From Deltaproteobacteria bacterium (GTDB lineage Bacteria > Myxococcota_A > UBA796 > UBA2385): a stretch of DNA of 12,890 nucleotides. The stretch is taken from NCBI GenBank assembly GCA_947462115.1, contig CANHON010000102.1, forward strand, positions 1 through 12,890. The letters are read 5' to 3'. A program made the translations under genes and the position numbers. The notes below the pieces were generated by a model. It was not told where the DNA came from, did not search any database, and worked only from the letters and a program-made list of their open reading frames with translations. Below, piece after piece: positions 1-7,498 of this stretch. Each line of letters opens with the position of its first letter. Position 1 is the stretch's first letter.

Positions 1-96
1 CGCGGCGGCGGTGGTCGTCTTTCCGACGCCGCCCGAGCCCACGCAGACGACGAGCCGCTTGCCGTCGATCACCTCAGCTAGGTTGCGGGCGCTCAT
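1..96 (-). CDS. ArsA/Get3-like ATPase, N-terminal fragment (cut by window edge)
   Basis: Only the first 32 residues are inside the window. They read from ATG at 96-94 and contain a clear ArsA/MinD-type deviant Walker A loop, GSGGVGKTT, at residues 20-28, with the extra lysine position replaced by a glycine-rich turn. The start overlaps the stop of the upstream ATPase gene by four bases (ATGA at 96-93), and an AAGGAG ribosome-binding site (complement of 105-110) sits eight bases upstream inside that gene. This arrangement points to translational coupling and to two ATPase subunits made together. The ArsA/Get3 family couples ATP hydrolysis to handling of metalloids, tail-anchored membrane proteins or unknown clients; the visible part cannot say which. 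The rest of the gene lies to the left of the window. Confidence 0.85.
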   Translation of the reverse strand, partial: MSARNLAEVIDGKRLVVCVGSGGVGKTTTAAA

Positions 97-1040
97 CGGC
101 TCGACTCCTTGAGGGAGAGCCGCTGGAGCGCGGCCGTCATCTGCTGCACCACCCGCTGCGGCCCGCCTGCGCCGCCGCCCAGCGCGCCCAAGCGGGCAAA
201 GCTGACGACCTCGGCCGGCAATTCGGCGGTGAGCCGGGCCAAGGCGTCGGCCGTGCCGGTCTCGAGGCTGGCCTCCCAGCGCCCCGCCTGGATGAGCTCG
301 CGGGCCTCGGGGCTCAGACCGGCCTCTTGGTCCACGAGGCGCTGCAGCAGCCGGCGCTCATCCTCGCTGAGGCTCGGGGTGGCGGCGCGGTTGAGGGCCA
401 CCACCGGCATGCGCAGCGAGGGCACCTCGCGCTTGAGGCGCTCCCACAGCTCAATGGTCTCGTTGACGACCATCTCTTCGGGCAGGGCCACGATGGTCAG
501 GGCGGTGTCGGGCCGCGAGAGCTGGGCCAGCACCGCCGCCGCGCGCTCCCGGATCGGCCCGCCGCGCATGAGGCCGAGCGCCACGTTGGGCACGCCCAGC
601 AGGCTGATCGCGTGCCCGCTGGCCGGCATATCGACGATGACCTGGTCGTACTGCTCGGCGAGGGTCACCACCCGCGACAGGATGACCGTCTCGCGCACCC
701 CCGGCGTCGCGTCGAGGAAGGTCTGCACCATGCGATTGTCGAGGATCTTCTTGACGACCCTCGGCGCCGGGACGCTGCCCTCCAGCCACTCCACCAAGGC
801 GTCCCGCCAGGAGACGTTGCAGATGTCGAGCTTGGGCCCGACCCGCGTGGGGGCGTAGGCGGGCGCGACGCCGAGCATGGCCGTCAGCGAGGGTCGAAAA
901 ACATCGACCTCCGCGATGATGGTGCGCCGGCCGCGCTCAGACGAGAGCTTGCCCAGGGCGGCCGACAAGGTCGACTTGCCCGTGCCGCCCTTGCCCGTCA
1001 CGAGGACGAGCCGGCTCGAAAGCAGCGAGTTGAGGCTCAC
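93..1040 (-). CDS. ArsA/Get3-like P-loop ATPase, first of a pair
   Basis: A 315-residue protein with a deviant Walker A motif, GKGGTGKST, at residues 16-24, an acidic loop AEVDVFRPSL at 43-52, and VDMPASGH at 136-143, which corresponds to the DTAPTGH switch region of ArsA. Its length is that of a single-domain ArsA/Get3 protein, not the duplicated arsenite-pump ATPase. It has one cysteine only (C74), so the three-cysteine arsenite site of classical ArsA is absent and an arsenic role is unlikely. The start is GTG at 1040, six bases after the fabH stop, with no strong ribosome-binding site, so coupling to fabH is likely. It overlaps the next ATPase gene by four bases. Paired ArsA-like ATPases also occur in actinobacteria, where they form a complex; a similar heterodimer is inferred here. 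The client is unknown. Confidence 0.9.
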   Translation of the reverse strand: MSLNSLLSSRLVLVTGKGGTGKSTLSAALGKLSSERGRRTIIAEVDVFRPSLTAMLGVAPAYAPTRVGPKLDICNVSWRDALVEWLEGSVPAPRVVKKILDNRMVQTFLDATPGVRETVILSRVVTLAEQYDQVIVDMPASGHAISLLGVPNVALGLMRGGPIRERAAAVLAQLSRPDTALTIVALPEEMVVNETIELWERLKREVPSLRMPVVALNRAATPSLSEDERRLLQRLVDQEAGLSPEARELIQAGRWEASLETGTADALARLTAELPAEVVSFARLGALGGGAGGPQRVVQQMTAALQRLSLKESSR

Positions 1041-1046
1041 GGGCGC

Positions 1047-2039
1047 CTACCAGCGAATGAGGTTGGCGCCCCAAGTGAGGCCAGCGCCGAAAGCTGCGAG
1101 CAGCACCAGATCGCCTGACTTGACCCGACCCTCCTGCACAGCCTCGTGCAGGGCGATGGGGATGGAGGCGGCGGTGGTGTTGCCGTAGCGTTGGATGTTG
1201 TTGTAAACCTTGGACGAATCGATGCCGATCATCCGGGCGACCATCTCGTTGATCCGCAGGTTGGCCTGGTGGGGCACCATCAGGGCCACGTCGTCGATGG
1301 TGGCGCCGTTGCGGCTCAGCACCTCGTCAATGACCTCAGGCAGCCGCTTGACGGCGTGCTTGAACACCGCTTGGCCCACCATCTGGGGGTAGTGCCGACC
1401 CTGCTCGAACATCTCGGGGGTGAAGCGGGGGTTGAGGCGGCTCGCGGGCGCCTCCAACATCAAGATCTCGTAGTCGGTGCCATCGGCGTGCAGCGCGCTG
1501 TCGATGAGGCGGTTGTCGCCCTCGGTGGCGGTGAGCACCGCCGCGCCGGCCCCGTCGCCGAACAGCACCGCCACGTCGCGGCCCCGGGTGCTGATGTCGA
1601 GGCCGCTGCTGTGCACCTCCGCGCCCACCACCAGCACGGTCTTCATGGCGCCGGTGCGGATGAACTGATCGGCCACGGACAGGCCGTAGACGAAGCCGGT
1701 GCACTGGTTGCGGATGTCGAGGGTGGCGATGCCCGGCACCGCCAGCCGCGCCTGGAGCAAGCAGGACGAGCCCGGAAAGTTCACATCGGGCGACAGCGTC
1801 GCGAAGATGATCATGTCGAGGTCGGCGGCGGTCATGCCGGCCTCGGCGAGGGCCTGCTCGACGGCCGGCACCGCGAGGTCGGTCGCCCCGACGTCGCCCA
1901 CGACCCAGCGGCGCTCGCGGATGCCCGTGCGCTTGGCGATCCACTCGTCGCTCGTCTCCATGAGCGCGGCGAGGTGATCGTTGGTGACGATGTTCTCAGG
2001 GACGAAGTGCCCCATCCCTGCGATTCGGCTGCCGCGCAT
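1047..2039 (-). CDS. fabH: beta-ketoacyl-ACP synthase III (FabH)
   Basis: A 330-residue condensing enzyme that joins acetyl-CoA (or another acyl-CoA primer) to malonyl-ACP and starts type II fatty-acid synthesis in the cytoplasm. The complete catalytic triad is visible: Cys113 in RNQCTGFVYG, His257 in MVPHQANLR and Asn287 in YGNTTAASIP. The C-terminal GxGLTWG-type ending (FGAGLTWGANLIRW) is typical. The reading frame stays open 30 codons upstream, but the family N-terminus (MRGSRIAGMGHFVPEN) begins at ATG 2039, and an AGGGAG ribosome-binding site (complement of 2045-2050) lies five bases before it. The gene follows gyrB after 102 bases and is itself followed almost directly by the ArsA-like pair. 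Whether it uses straight or branched primers cannot be read from the sequence. Confidence 0.98.
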   Translation of the reverse strand: MRGSRIAGMGHFVPENIVTNDHLAALMETSDEWIAKRTGIRERRWVVGDVGATDLAVPAVEQALAEAGMTAADLDMIIFATLSPDVNFPGSSCLLQARLAVPGIATLDIRNQCTGFVYGLSVADQFIRTGAMKTVLVVGAEVHSSGLDISTRGRDVAVLFGDGAGAAVLTATEGDNRLIDSALHADGTDYEILMLEAPASRLNPRFTPEMFEQGRHYPQMVGQAVFKHAVKRLPEVIDEVLSRNGATIDDVALMVPHQANLRINEMVARMIGIDSSKVYNNIQRYGNTTAASIPIALHEAVQEGRVKSGDLVLLAAFGAGLTWGANLIRW

Positions 2040-2141
2040 CGACGCTCCCTGGGGCCGCTGTGGCCATTTTGGGCTTATCGGGCCACGCCGGTCGGGGCGA
2101 CGGGTCCACGACCCACCGGGGCCCCACAAGGGCGCCCGCGG
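2040..2141. other. gyrB-fabH spacer
   Basis: A 102-base gap between the gyrB stop and the fabH start. It holds the fabH ribosome-binding site. An inverted repeat GTGGCC (2060-2065) with GGCCAC (2081-2086) surrounds a 15-base loop, with no following T-run, so it is not convincing as an intrinsic terminator. fabH may be transcribed from gyrB or from a promoter here that I cannot identify. Confidence 0.5.
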
Positions 2142-4586
2142 TCAAATATCCAAGTTGCGCACGTTGAGCGCGTTGCTCTCGATGAAGGCCCGCCGAGGGT
2201 CTACCGCATCTCCCATGAGCACGCTGAAAATGTCGTCGGCCCCCACCGGGTCGCCCACGACCACACGCAGCAGCGACCGGCGCTCCGGGTCCATGGTGGT
2301 CTCCCAGAGCTGGTCGGGGTTCATCTCGCCGAGGCCCTTGTAGCGCTGCACCTCGTAGCCTTGGCGCGCGCCCGACAGCACCGCGTCGAGCAGGCGGCGC
2401 CAGCTCGGGGCCTCGCTGAGCCCGCCGAGGGTGAGCGGCAACGGCAGGCTCCGACCGAGCTCATCGACGAGCTGGAGCAGGCCCGGCAGGTCCACGCGCC
2501 GATCCCGCAGCCGCGTGCGGCGCTCCTCGCCGTTTCGAAGCGTACCGACGGTGATCTCGAGCAGGCCCTCGGGGATCTCCACGCCGTCCTCGGGGACGAC
2601 CCGGCTGATCAGCACCTCGGAGATGTGCAGATCGGGCGCCACCCGGCCGAGGCTGCGCCGCAGCTCCTCCACCGCCGTCTCGGCGACCCCGCGCTGGCTC
2701 AAGTCGAGCAGGTGCCCGCCCATGGCGTACCAGGCGTCGAGCACCTCGGGCACAGACCGCCGGTGGTTGCGCTCCAAGAACGCCGAGTAAGCGCGGACGG
2801 TCTCGAGCTTGGGCGCGAGGGCGGCGCCCTCCAGCAAGCTGCCGTCGGGCGTGCGCAGGGCCAAGGAGGACAGGCCGCGCTTGAGCAAGAAGTCCTCCAG
2901 CGCGCGGTCGTCCTTGAGGTACTCCTCCCGCTTGCCCTTCTTGACCTTGTAGAGCGGCGGCTGGGCGATGTAGAGGTGCCCATCGCGCACGAGCTGGCCC
3001 ATCTGACGGAAGAAGAAGGTCAGCAGCAGGGTGCGGATGTGCGAGCCGTCGACATCGGCGTCCGTCATGATGATGATGCGGTGGTAGCGGAGCTTTTGGG
3101 TGTCGAAGTCCGGGCCCACGCCGGTGCCGAGGGCGGAGATCATCGTGCGGATCTCCTCGTTGCCCAACATCTTGTCGAAGCGGGCCTTCTCGACGTTCAA
3201 GATCTTGCCCCGCAGGGGGAGGATCGCCTGGAACTTCCGGTCGCGGCCCTGCTTGGCGGAGCCGCCCGCGGAGTCGCCCTCGACGAGGTAGAGCTCGCAG
3301 CGGCTCGGGTCCCGCTCCTGGCAGTCGGCGAGCTTGCCGGGCAGATCGCTGCCTTCCAGCGCGCTTTTACGCCGGGCCAGCTCGCGGGCCTTGCGGGCGG
3401 CCTCGCGGGCGCGGGCGGCGTCGAGGGCCTTGCCGACCACCGCCTTGGCGACGGCGGGGTTCTCGGCGAGGTAGTTGTTGAGCCGCTCGAAGACCACGGC
3501 TTCGACGATGCCCTTGACCTCGGAGTTGCCGAGCTTGCCCTTGGTCTGGCCTTCGAACTGGGGCTCGGGCACGCGCACCGACACCACGCAGGTGAGGCCC
3601 TCGCGCACGTCGTCGCCGCCGATCGACTCGCCCTTGTCGGGCTTGATCAGGTTGAAGGCCGCCGCGTGGCCGCTGAGCGAGCGGGTGAGCGCCGCCTTGA
3701 AGCCGCTGACGTGGGTGCCGCCGTCGATCGTGTTGATGTTGTTGGTGAAGCTGAGGATCGTCTCGACGTAGCCGCTGGTCCATTGCAGGGCGACATCGAC
3801 CTGCACGCCGTCGCGGCCGCCCTGCACGTGGATGACCTCCCGGTGCAGCGGCTCGCGGCTGTCGTTGAGGTGCTGGACGTAGCTGTTGAGGCCGCCGGCG
3901 TAGCAGTAGTCGGCCTTGCGGTCGTCCCGGCGGTCCTCGACGAGGATGCGCAGGCCGGGGTTGAGGAAGGCGAGCTCCTGCAGCCGGCGCGACAGCACAT
4001 CGTAGGAGAAGATCGTGGTCTCCCGGAAGATCTCGGGATCGGGCCAGAACTGCACCCGCGTGCCCTGCTGGCCGGGGCTGGAGTCCCCCTCGCGCACCAG
4101 CGGGGTCATCACCGCGCCGCGGGCGTAGCGCTGCCGGTGGTGGCCGCCGTCGCGCCAGATGTCGAGCACAAGCTGCGTGGACAGGGCGTTCACACAGGAG
4201 ACGCCCACGCCGTGCAGGCCGCCGCTGACCTGGTAGCTGCCCTTTTTGAACTTGCCGCCGGCGTGGAGCACGGTCAGCGCCACCTCAGCCGCCGGCCGCC
4301 CCTCCTCGGGGTGGATGTCAACCGGAATACCCCGACCGTTGTCCAGGCAGGACAGCGAGCCATCTTCATGGATGACGACGTCGATGCGGGTGCAGAAGCC
4401 GGCCATCGCCTCGTCGATGGAGTTGTCGACCACCTCATAGACGAGGTGGTGGAGCCCCTGCGGCCCCGTGGAGCCGATGTACATGGCGGGTCGCTTCTGA
4501 ACCGCCTCGAGCCCCTTGAGCACGCTGATGGACGAGGCGTCGTAGGCCCGCGTCGCCGCCGGGGGGACCGTTTCGTCGATGTCCAT
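2142..4586 (-). CDS. gyrB: DNA gyrase subunit B
   Basis: An 814-residue ATPase subunit of DNA gyrase, which introduces negative supercoils with GyrA. The GHKL ATPase domain is intact: Glu51 and Asn55 in YEVVDNSIDEA, Asp82 in LDNGRGIP, and the ATP lid around GGKFKKGSYQVSGGLHGVG (110-128). QTKGKLGN at 347-354 belongs to the transducer domain. The TOPRIM domain shows EGDSAGGSAKQGR at 436-448 and DADVDGSHI at 509-517, giving the metal-binding acids Glu436, Asp509 and Asp511. The tail has QRYKGLGEMNPDQLWETTMD from 747. About 180 residues between TOPRIM and tail match the long insert of E. coli-type GyrB, which supports a Gram-negative host. The ATG at 4586 is preceded by GGTGAGGG. The 259-base gap after recF suggests its own promoter. 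Confidence 0.99.
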   Translation of the reverse strand: MDIDETVPPAATRAYDASSISVLKGLEAVQKRPAMYIGSTGPQGLHHLVYEVVDNSIDEAMAGFCTRIDVVIHEDGSLSCLDNGRGIPVDIHPEEGRPAAEVALTVLHAGGKFKKGSYQVSGGLHGVGVSCVNALSTQLVLDIWRDGGHHRQRYARGAVMTPLVREGDSSPGQQGTRVQFWPDPEIFRETTIFSYDVLSRRLQELAFLNPGLRILVEDRRDDRKADYCYAGGLNSYVQHLNDSREPLHREVIHVQGGRDGVQVDVALQWTSGYVETILSFTNNINTIDGGTHVSGFKAALTRSLSGHAAAFNLIKPDKGESIGGDDVREGLTCVVSVRVPEPQFEGQTKGKLGNSEVKGIVEAVVFERLNNYLAENPAVAKAVVGKALDAARAREAARKARELARRKSALEGSDLPGKLADCQERDPSRCELYLVEGDSAGGSAKQGRDRKFQAILPLRGKILNVEKARFDKMLGNEEIRTMISALGTGVGPDFDTQKLRYHRIIIMTDADVDGSHIRTLLLTFFFRQMGQLVRDGHLYIAQPPLYKVKKGKREEYLKDDRALEDFLLKRGLSSLALRTPDGSLLEGAALAPKLETVRAYSAFLERNHRRSVPEVLDAWYAMGGHLLDLSQRGVAETAVEELRRSLGRVAPDLHISEVLISRVVPEDGVEIPEGLLEITVGTLRNGEERRTRLRDRRVDLPGLLQLVDELGRSLPLPLTLGGLSEAPSWRRLLDAVLSGARQGYEVQRYKGLGEMNPDQLWETTMDPERRSLLRVVVGDPVGADDIFSVLMGDAVDPRRAFIESNALNVRNLDI

Positions 4587-4595
4587 GAACCCTCA

Positions 4596-4639
4596 CCGTT
4601 CACGCCGCGCCGGCTCGCCCCAACCCGTCGGGTGAACGG
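4596..4639 (-). promoter_or_regulatory. inverted repeat in gyrB leader, next to the ribosome-binding site
   Basis: A perfect 8-bp inverted repeat, CCGTTCAC at 4596-4603 and GTGAACGG at 4632-4639, separated by 28 very GC-rich bases. In the gyrB mRNA the 3' arm ends with GG that begins GGTGAGGG, the likely ribosome-binding site, and the gyrB ATG follows nine bases after the arm. A folded leader could therefore limit ribosome access. It could instead be a protein-binding operator, or chance in GC-rich DNA. No function is demonstrated. Confidence 0.4.
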
Positions 4640-4767
4640 GGCTGTCGAGCGCTCCGCGGCGACGCGAGACAGCGGCGCGGCGCAGGGGAGCGCGGCAGGC
4701 CGAGCAGGGGCCCGGCGGAGCCCCCGACCTATCCCGTCCGAGGGGCCGCGTCCACCCAGAGGGGACC

Positions 4768-4800
4768 GTTGAAGACACCGTGATGGTCGGCATCTTCAAC
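4768..4800. promoter_or_regulatory. 33-bp interrupted palindrome upstream of gyrB
   Basis: A near-symmetrical element in the recF-gyrB gap. The outer arms GTTGAAGA (4768-4775) and TCTTCAAC (4793-4800) are perfect, and inner arms CCG (4778-4780) and CGG (4788-4790) are on the same axis around a 7-base centre. It lies about 180 bases upstream of the gyrB start. It is AT-richer than its surroundings and has no T-run on the recF strand, so an operator for gyrB is a better guess than a terminator for recF. The regulator is unknown. Confidence 0.4.
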
Positions 4801-4845
4801 GAGACGGCTGGGAGCGGCGGGCCGCTCTCCGCGCCTGCCTCGGGC

Positions 4846-5949
4846 TCAGGCCTCTCGCTCCGCGACACCGTTCTGAAGGCGCACCACAGCGGTGTTCCCG
4901 GTGGGGAGCGGCCCGAGCCAAGCCGGGTCGGTCGTCGTGATCCAGACCTGGCCGGGCAAGGCGCCGAGCCGCTCGACCAGGCGGGCCATCCGGCGGGCGT
5001 CGAGCTCGCCCGTCAGGTCGTCCAACAAAAACAACGGGCTCTGACCACGCCGGTGCGCCGCCTCGAGCTCCGCCAGCTTCAGGGCCAAGACCAAGGACCG
5101 CGCCTGCCCCTGGGAAGCGAAGCGGCGGGCGTCCCGGCCCTCCAGCTCGATGAGCAGGTCGTCGCGGTGGGGACCGCAGAGCACGGTGCCGCGGCGCAGC
5201 TCCTCGGGTCGGGCCCGACGCAGGGCCGCCTCGAGGCGCTCGACCATCTGGGCCTCGTCGCGGGCGTCTTCGCCGATGCCCCGGACCTGCAGCGACAGCC
5301 CAGCGCTGCGCCCGCCCGCGATGGCGGCGTGGGCCTCGGCGAAGGGCACAGCGAGCTCATCGAGCACCGCTTGCCGCCGCAGGGCCACCCGGGCGCCGAT
5401 CCGGGCCAGCGAGGCGTCCCAGGTGTCGAGCAGCGCGAGCTCGGGCCCTCGGCTGCGGAGCAGGGCGCCCTTCTGTTTGAGGACCCGCCCGTAGTCGTTG
5501 ATCAGCTCCAAGTGACTGGGCTGGGCGGTGAAGGCGGCGCGGTCCAAGAAGCTGCGCCGGTCGGTGGGCTCGCCGCGCACAATGCCGGCATGCTCCGGGC
5601 AGAACAGCACCGCCCGCAGCAGCGCGAACCACTCCGACAGCCGCGCCGCCGGGGCGCCGTCGATGAGGAGCTGACGGGTCGCCTCGGTGCGCCGCCAGCT
5701 CAACCGCCGCTGCCCGCTGTCGCCCTCCACCACCCCGTCGATGCGGGCCTCGGGCTGCCCTTCGCGGATCAGCCGCCCAGGGCGGTTGTCACGGAAGCTG
5801 CGCAGCGTGGCCAGCAGCCAAACCGCCTCGAGCAGGTTGGTCTTGCCCTGGGCGTTCTCGCCATGGAGCACCACCACCCGCGCATCGGTGTTGAGCTGGG
5901 TGGAGGCGGCGTTTCGCCAGTCGGTGAGGGCGAGGGAGCGGAGCCGCAC
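4846..5949 (-). CDS. recF: RecF, recombination mediator ATPase
   Basis: A 367-residue SMC-like ATPase that acts with RecO and RecR to load RecA at single-strand gaps and stalled forks. Walker A is GENAQGKTN at 30-38. The family motif TDRRSFLDR is at 129-137, GPHRDDL at 259-265, the ABC signature SQGQARS at 279-285, and the Walker B plus D-loop LFLLDDLTGELD at 306-317; the usual family form is LLLDDVFSELD, so the variation is mild. The length is normal. The start is GTG at 5949, nine bases after the dnaN stop, with only a weak GC-rich ribosome-binding site, so coupling with dnaN is likely. It sits in the common dnaA-dnaN-recF-gyrB order. Confidence 0.98.
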   Translation of the reverse strand: MRLRSLALTDWRNAASTQLNTDARVVVLHGENAQGKTNLLEAVWLLATLRSFRDNRPGRLIREGQPEARIDGVVEGDSGQRRLSWRRTEATRQLLIDGAPAARLSEWFALLRAVLFCPEHAGIVRGEPTDRRSFLDRAAFTAQPSHLELINDYGRVLKQKGALLRSRGPELALLDTWDASLARIGARVALRRQAVLDELAVPFAEAHAAIAGGRSAGLSLQVRGIGEDARDEAQMVERLEAALRRARPEELRRGTVLCGPHRDDLLIELEGRDARRFASQGQARSLVLALKLAELEAAHRRGQSPLFLLDDLTGELDARRMARLVERLGALPGQVWITTTDPAWLGPLPTGNTAVVRLQNGVAEREA

Positions 5950-5958
5950 GCGCCCCGC

Positions 5959-7083
5959 TCAGTCGAGCCGCATGGGCATCACGACGAACAGGCAGTCGTC
6001 GCGGCCGGGGATGCGCAGGATGCAGGGGTCGAGCGCCTCGCCCATGTCGAGCTGGAGCTGCTCGCTGCGGGTCGCCGTCAGGATGTCCTGCAGGTAGCGG
6101 GCGTTGAAGCCGGTCTGCAGCGGGGCGCCGTCGAGGTCAGCCACCAGCTCTTCGCGGACCTCGCCCATGCGGGAGTCCTGCGCGCTGAGGACCATCCGGC
6201 CTTCTTCGAAGGCGCAGCGGATGGAGTTGTTGCGGTCGCCGGCCATGATGACCACGCGGCGCAGCGCGCCCATCAGCGCGTCCCGATCGACGACCACGCG
6301 CCGCTTGGAGCTCTGGGGGAGCACCATGCGGTAGTCGGGGAACTCGCCCTCGACGAGGCGCACGCGGAGCGACACGTCGCCGGCGGTGAAAGAGGCGGTC
6401 CGATCGCCAAAATCGACGTCCCAGGTGGCCTCGGACTCATCGATCAGCTTCTTGATCTCCTGCAGCGCCTTGCGGGGCAACAGCATGCGCCGACCCAGCG
6501 CAAGGGAGCCCTCGAAGCCGGCTTCGGACCACGACAACCGACTTCCATCGGTGGTGACCATGCGCAGCCGCGAGGGCGCGCCGGCCATGTCGATCTGCTC
6601 GAGGTGGGCGCCGTTGAGGCCGTAGCGGTTCTCGTCGGTGCAGATGGAGAACACGGTCTCGTCGATGATCCGGCGAAGATCCCCGCCCGTCACTTGCAGG
6701 CGCGCCCGATCGTCCCGGGGGGCGGGCGGCGGGTAGTCGGCGCCGTCGGTGCCCGTGAGGTTGAACTCGGTCTTGCCGCAGCGGACGCCGAGGCGCAGGT
6801 TCTTGCCGAGCTGAAGGCGCACGGTGGGCTCGCGACCGGTGAGGGAGGTGGCCACGGCCATGAAGCGCGCGGCGTCCACCGTCATGGAACCTTCGCGCTC
6901 AATCTGCGCCGGGTAGCTCGAGGTCAAGGTGACCATGCCGTCCGTCGCGACCACGTGCAAGGCGCCGTCCCGCGCCTCAATGAACACGTGGGACAACAAA
7001 GGGTTGGCTGGCCGCTTGTCTACGACGCCCTGGACGCGCTTGAGGGCCCGAGTCAGCTCATCTTGGTTGATGTAGAGGTCCAT
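5959..7083 (-). CDS. dnaN: DNA polymerase III sliding clamp (beta subunit)
   Basis: A 374-residue protein of normal length. It dimerises into the ring that tethers the replicative polymerase and serves as a docking platform for repair and mismatch proteins. The N-terminus MDLYINQDELTRALKRVQGVV, YGLNGAHLE at 154-162, LVEGEFPDYRMVLP at 243-256, MVLSAQDSRMGEVREELV at 297-314, and the C-terminal VVMPMRLD are characteristic; the last residues line the hydrophobic cleft that binds clamp-binding peptides. The open frame extends 34 codons upstream, but the family N-terminus and a GGAG site (complement of 7090-7093, six bases spacing) fix the start at ATG 7083. A 486-base spacer separates it from dnaA, so it may have its own promoter as well as read-through. 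Confidence 0.99.
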   Translation of the reverse strand: MDLYINQDELTRALKRVQGVVDKRPANPLLSHVFIEARDGALHVVATDGMVTLTSSYPAQIEREGSMTVDAARFMAVATSLTGREPTVRLQLGKNLRLGVRCGKTEFNLTGTDGADYPPPAPRDDRARLQVTGGDLRRIIDETVFSICTDENRYGLNGAHLEQIDMAGAPSRLRMVTTDGSRLSWSEAGFEGSLALGRRMLLPRKALQEIKKLIDESEATWDVDFGDRTASFTAGDVSLRVRLVEGEFPDYRMVLPQSSKRRVVVDRDALMGALRRVVIMAGDRNNSIRCAFEEGRMVLSAQDSRMGEVREELVADLDGAPLQTGFNARYLQDILTATRSEQLQLDMGEALDPCILRIPGRDDCLFVVMPMRLD

Positions 7084-7254
7084 CACAGGCTCCGAGCGCC
7101 CCGGGCTGCGGGGGCAGGCGGGAACGGGCATTCGGGCCACAGACCCGGGCGCGCCCTTTAGCCCGGCGCCCCGCGCTGCGCCCACCCCGGAGGTCGGGTG
7201 GGCGGGCAGGGACCGCGCGGGCTCAAACCGGCATGGCGCCTGGCGAGAAGGCTG

Positions 7255-7306
7255 CGATCATGATCGATGAGATCAAGGAGTAATTTGATCCGTAGTCGAT
7301 CTATAG
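7255..7306. repeat. AT-rich patch with five GATC sites and short palindromes
   Basis: GATC occurs at 7256, 7262, 7271, 7287 and 7298, five times in 46 bases. The 12-bp sequence CGATCATGATCG (7255-7266) is a perfect palindrome, and GATCAA (7271-7276) is inverted as TTGATC (7285-7290) across eight bases. About 60 percent of the bases are A or T, against roughly a third in the surrounding DNA. It is a candidate duplex-unwinding or protein-binding element; this role is inferred. Confidence 0.55.
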
Positions 7307-7442
7307 CAGGGCCTGTGGACCGTGGGGACAAGTCCAAGAGCGGGCGCTGAACCGGTATTTTGCAGCGTGCAGCTTGTGGGCGCTTCAGGGGTCTCGACCT
7401 GCCTCGCCGGTGCACAAGTCCTGGCTTTGCCCCAGGCCTGAC

Positions 7443-7451
7443 TTATCCACA
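7443..7451 (+). promoter_or_regulatory. DnaA box, perfect consensus
   Basis: TTATCCACA, matching the consensus TTATNCACA at every position, about 120 bases downstream of the dnaA stop. It is the only perfect box in this spacer and lies about 140 bases from the AT-rich GATC cluster. Confidence 0.75.
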
Positions 7452-7489
7452 GGCAGTTCACCGACCGCAGCACAAGCGCCGCGCAGGCT

Positions 7490-7498
7490 TGTGAACAG
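7490..7498 (-). promoter_or_regulatory. weak DnaA box candidate
   Basis: The complement reads CTGTTCACA, differing from TTATNCACA at two positions. It overlaps a CTTGTG hexamer. Alone it would not be convincing; it is listed because a perfect box lies 38 bases away. Confidence 0.3.

Noticed and set aside
1146..4772. A 1208-codon open frame on the plus strand, opposite fabH and gyrB
   Set aside because: It is antisense to two certain genes, rich in His, Val, Leu, Ala and Gly in the pattern produced by the complement of high-GC coding DNA, and has no recognisable domain.
4593..4868. A 91-codon minus-strand frame between recF and gyrB, ending seven bases before gyrB
   Set aside because: Its position looks like a coupled leader gene, but the GTG start has no clear ribosome-binding site, the product is Arg/Pro/Gly-rich without pattern, and it spans both inverted repeats.
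4780..7161. A 793-codon plus-strand open frame opposite recF and dnaN
   Set aside because: Same composition artefact; recF and dnaN on the other strand have all family motifs.
7416..7444. Imperfect hairpin (AAGTC, CTGG, CCAG, GACTT) as a dnaA terminator
   Set aside because: No T-run follows on the minus strand and the stem is broken by unpaired bases; it also runs into the DnaA box.
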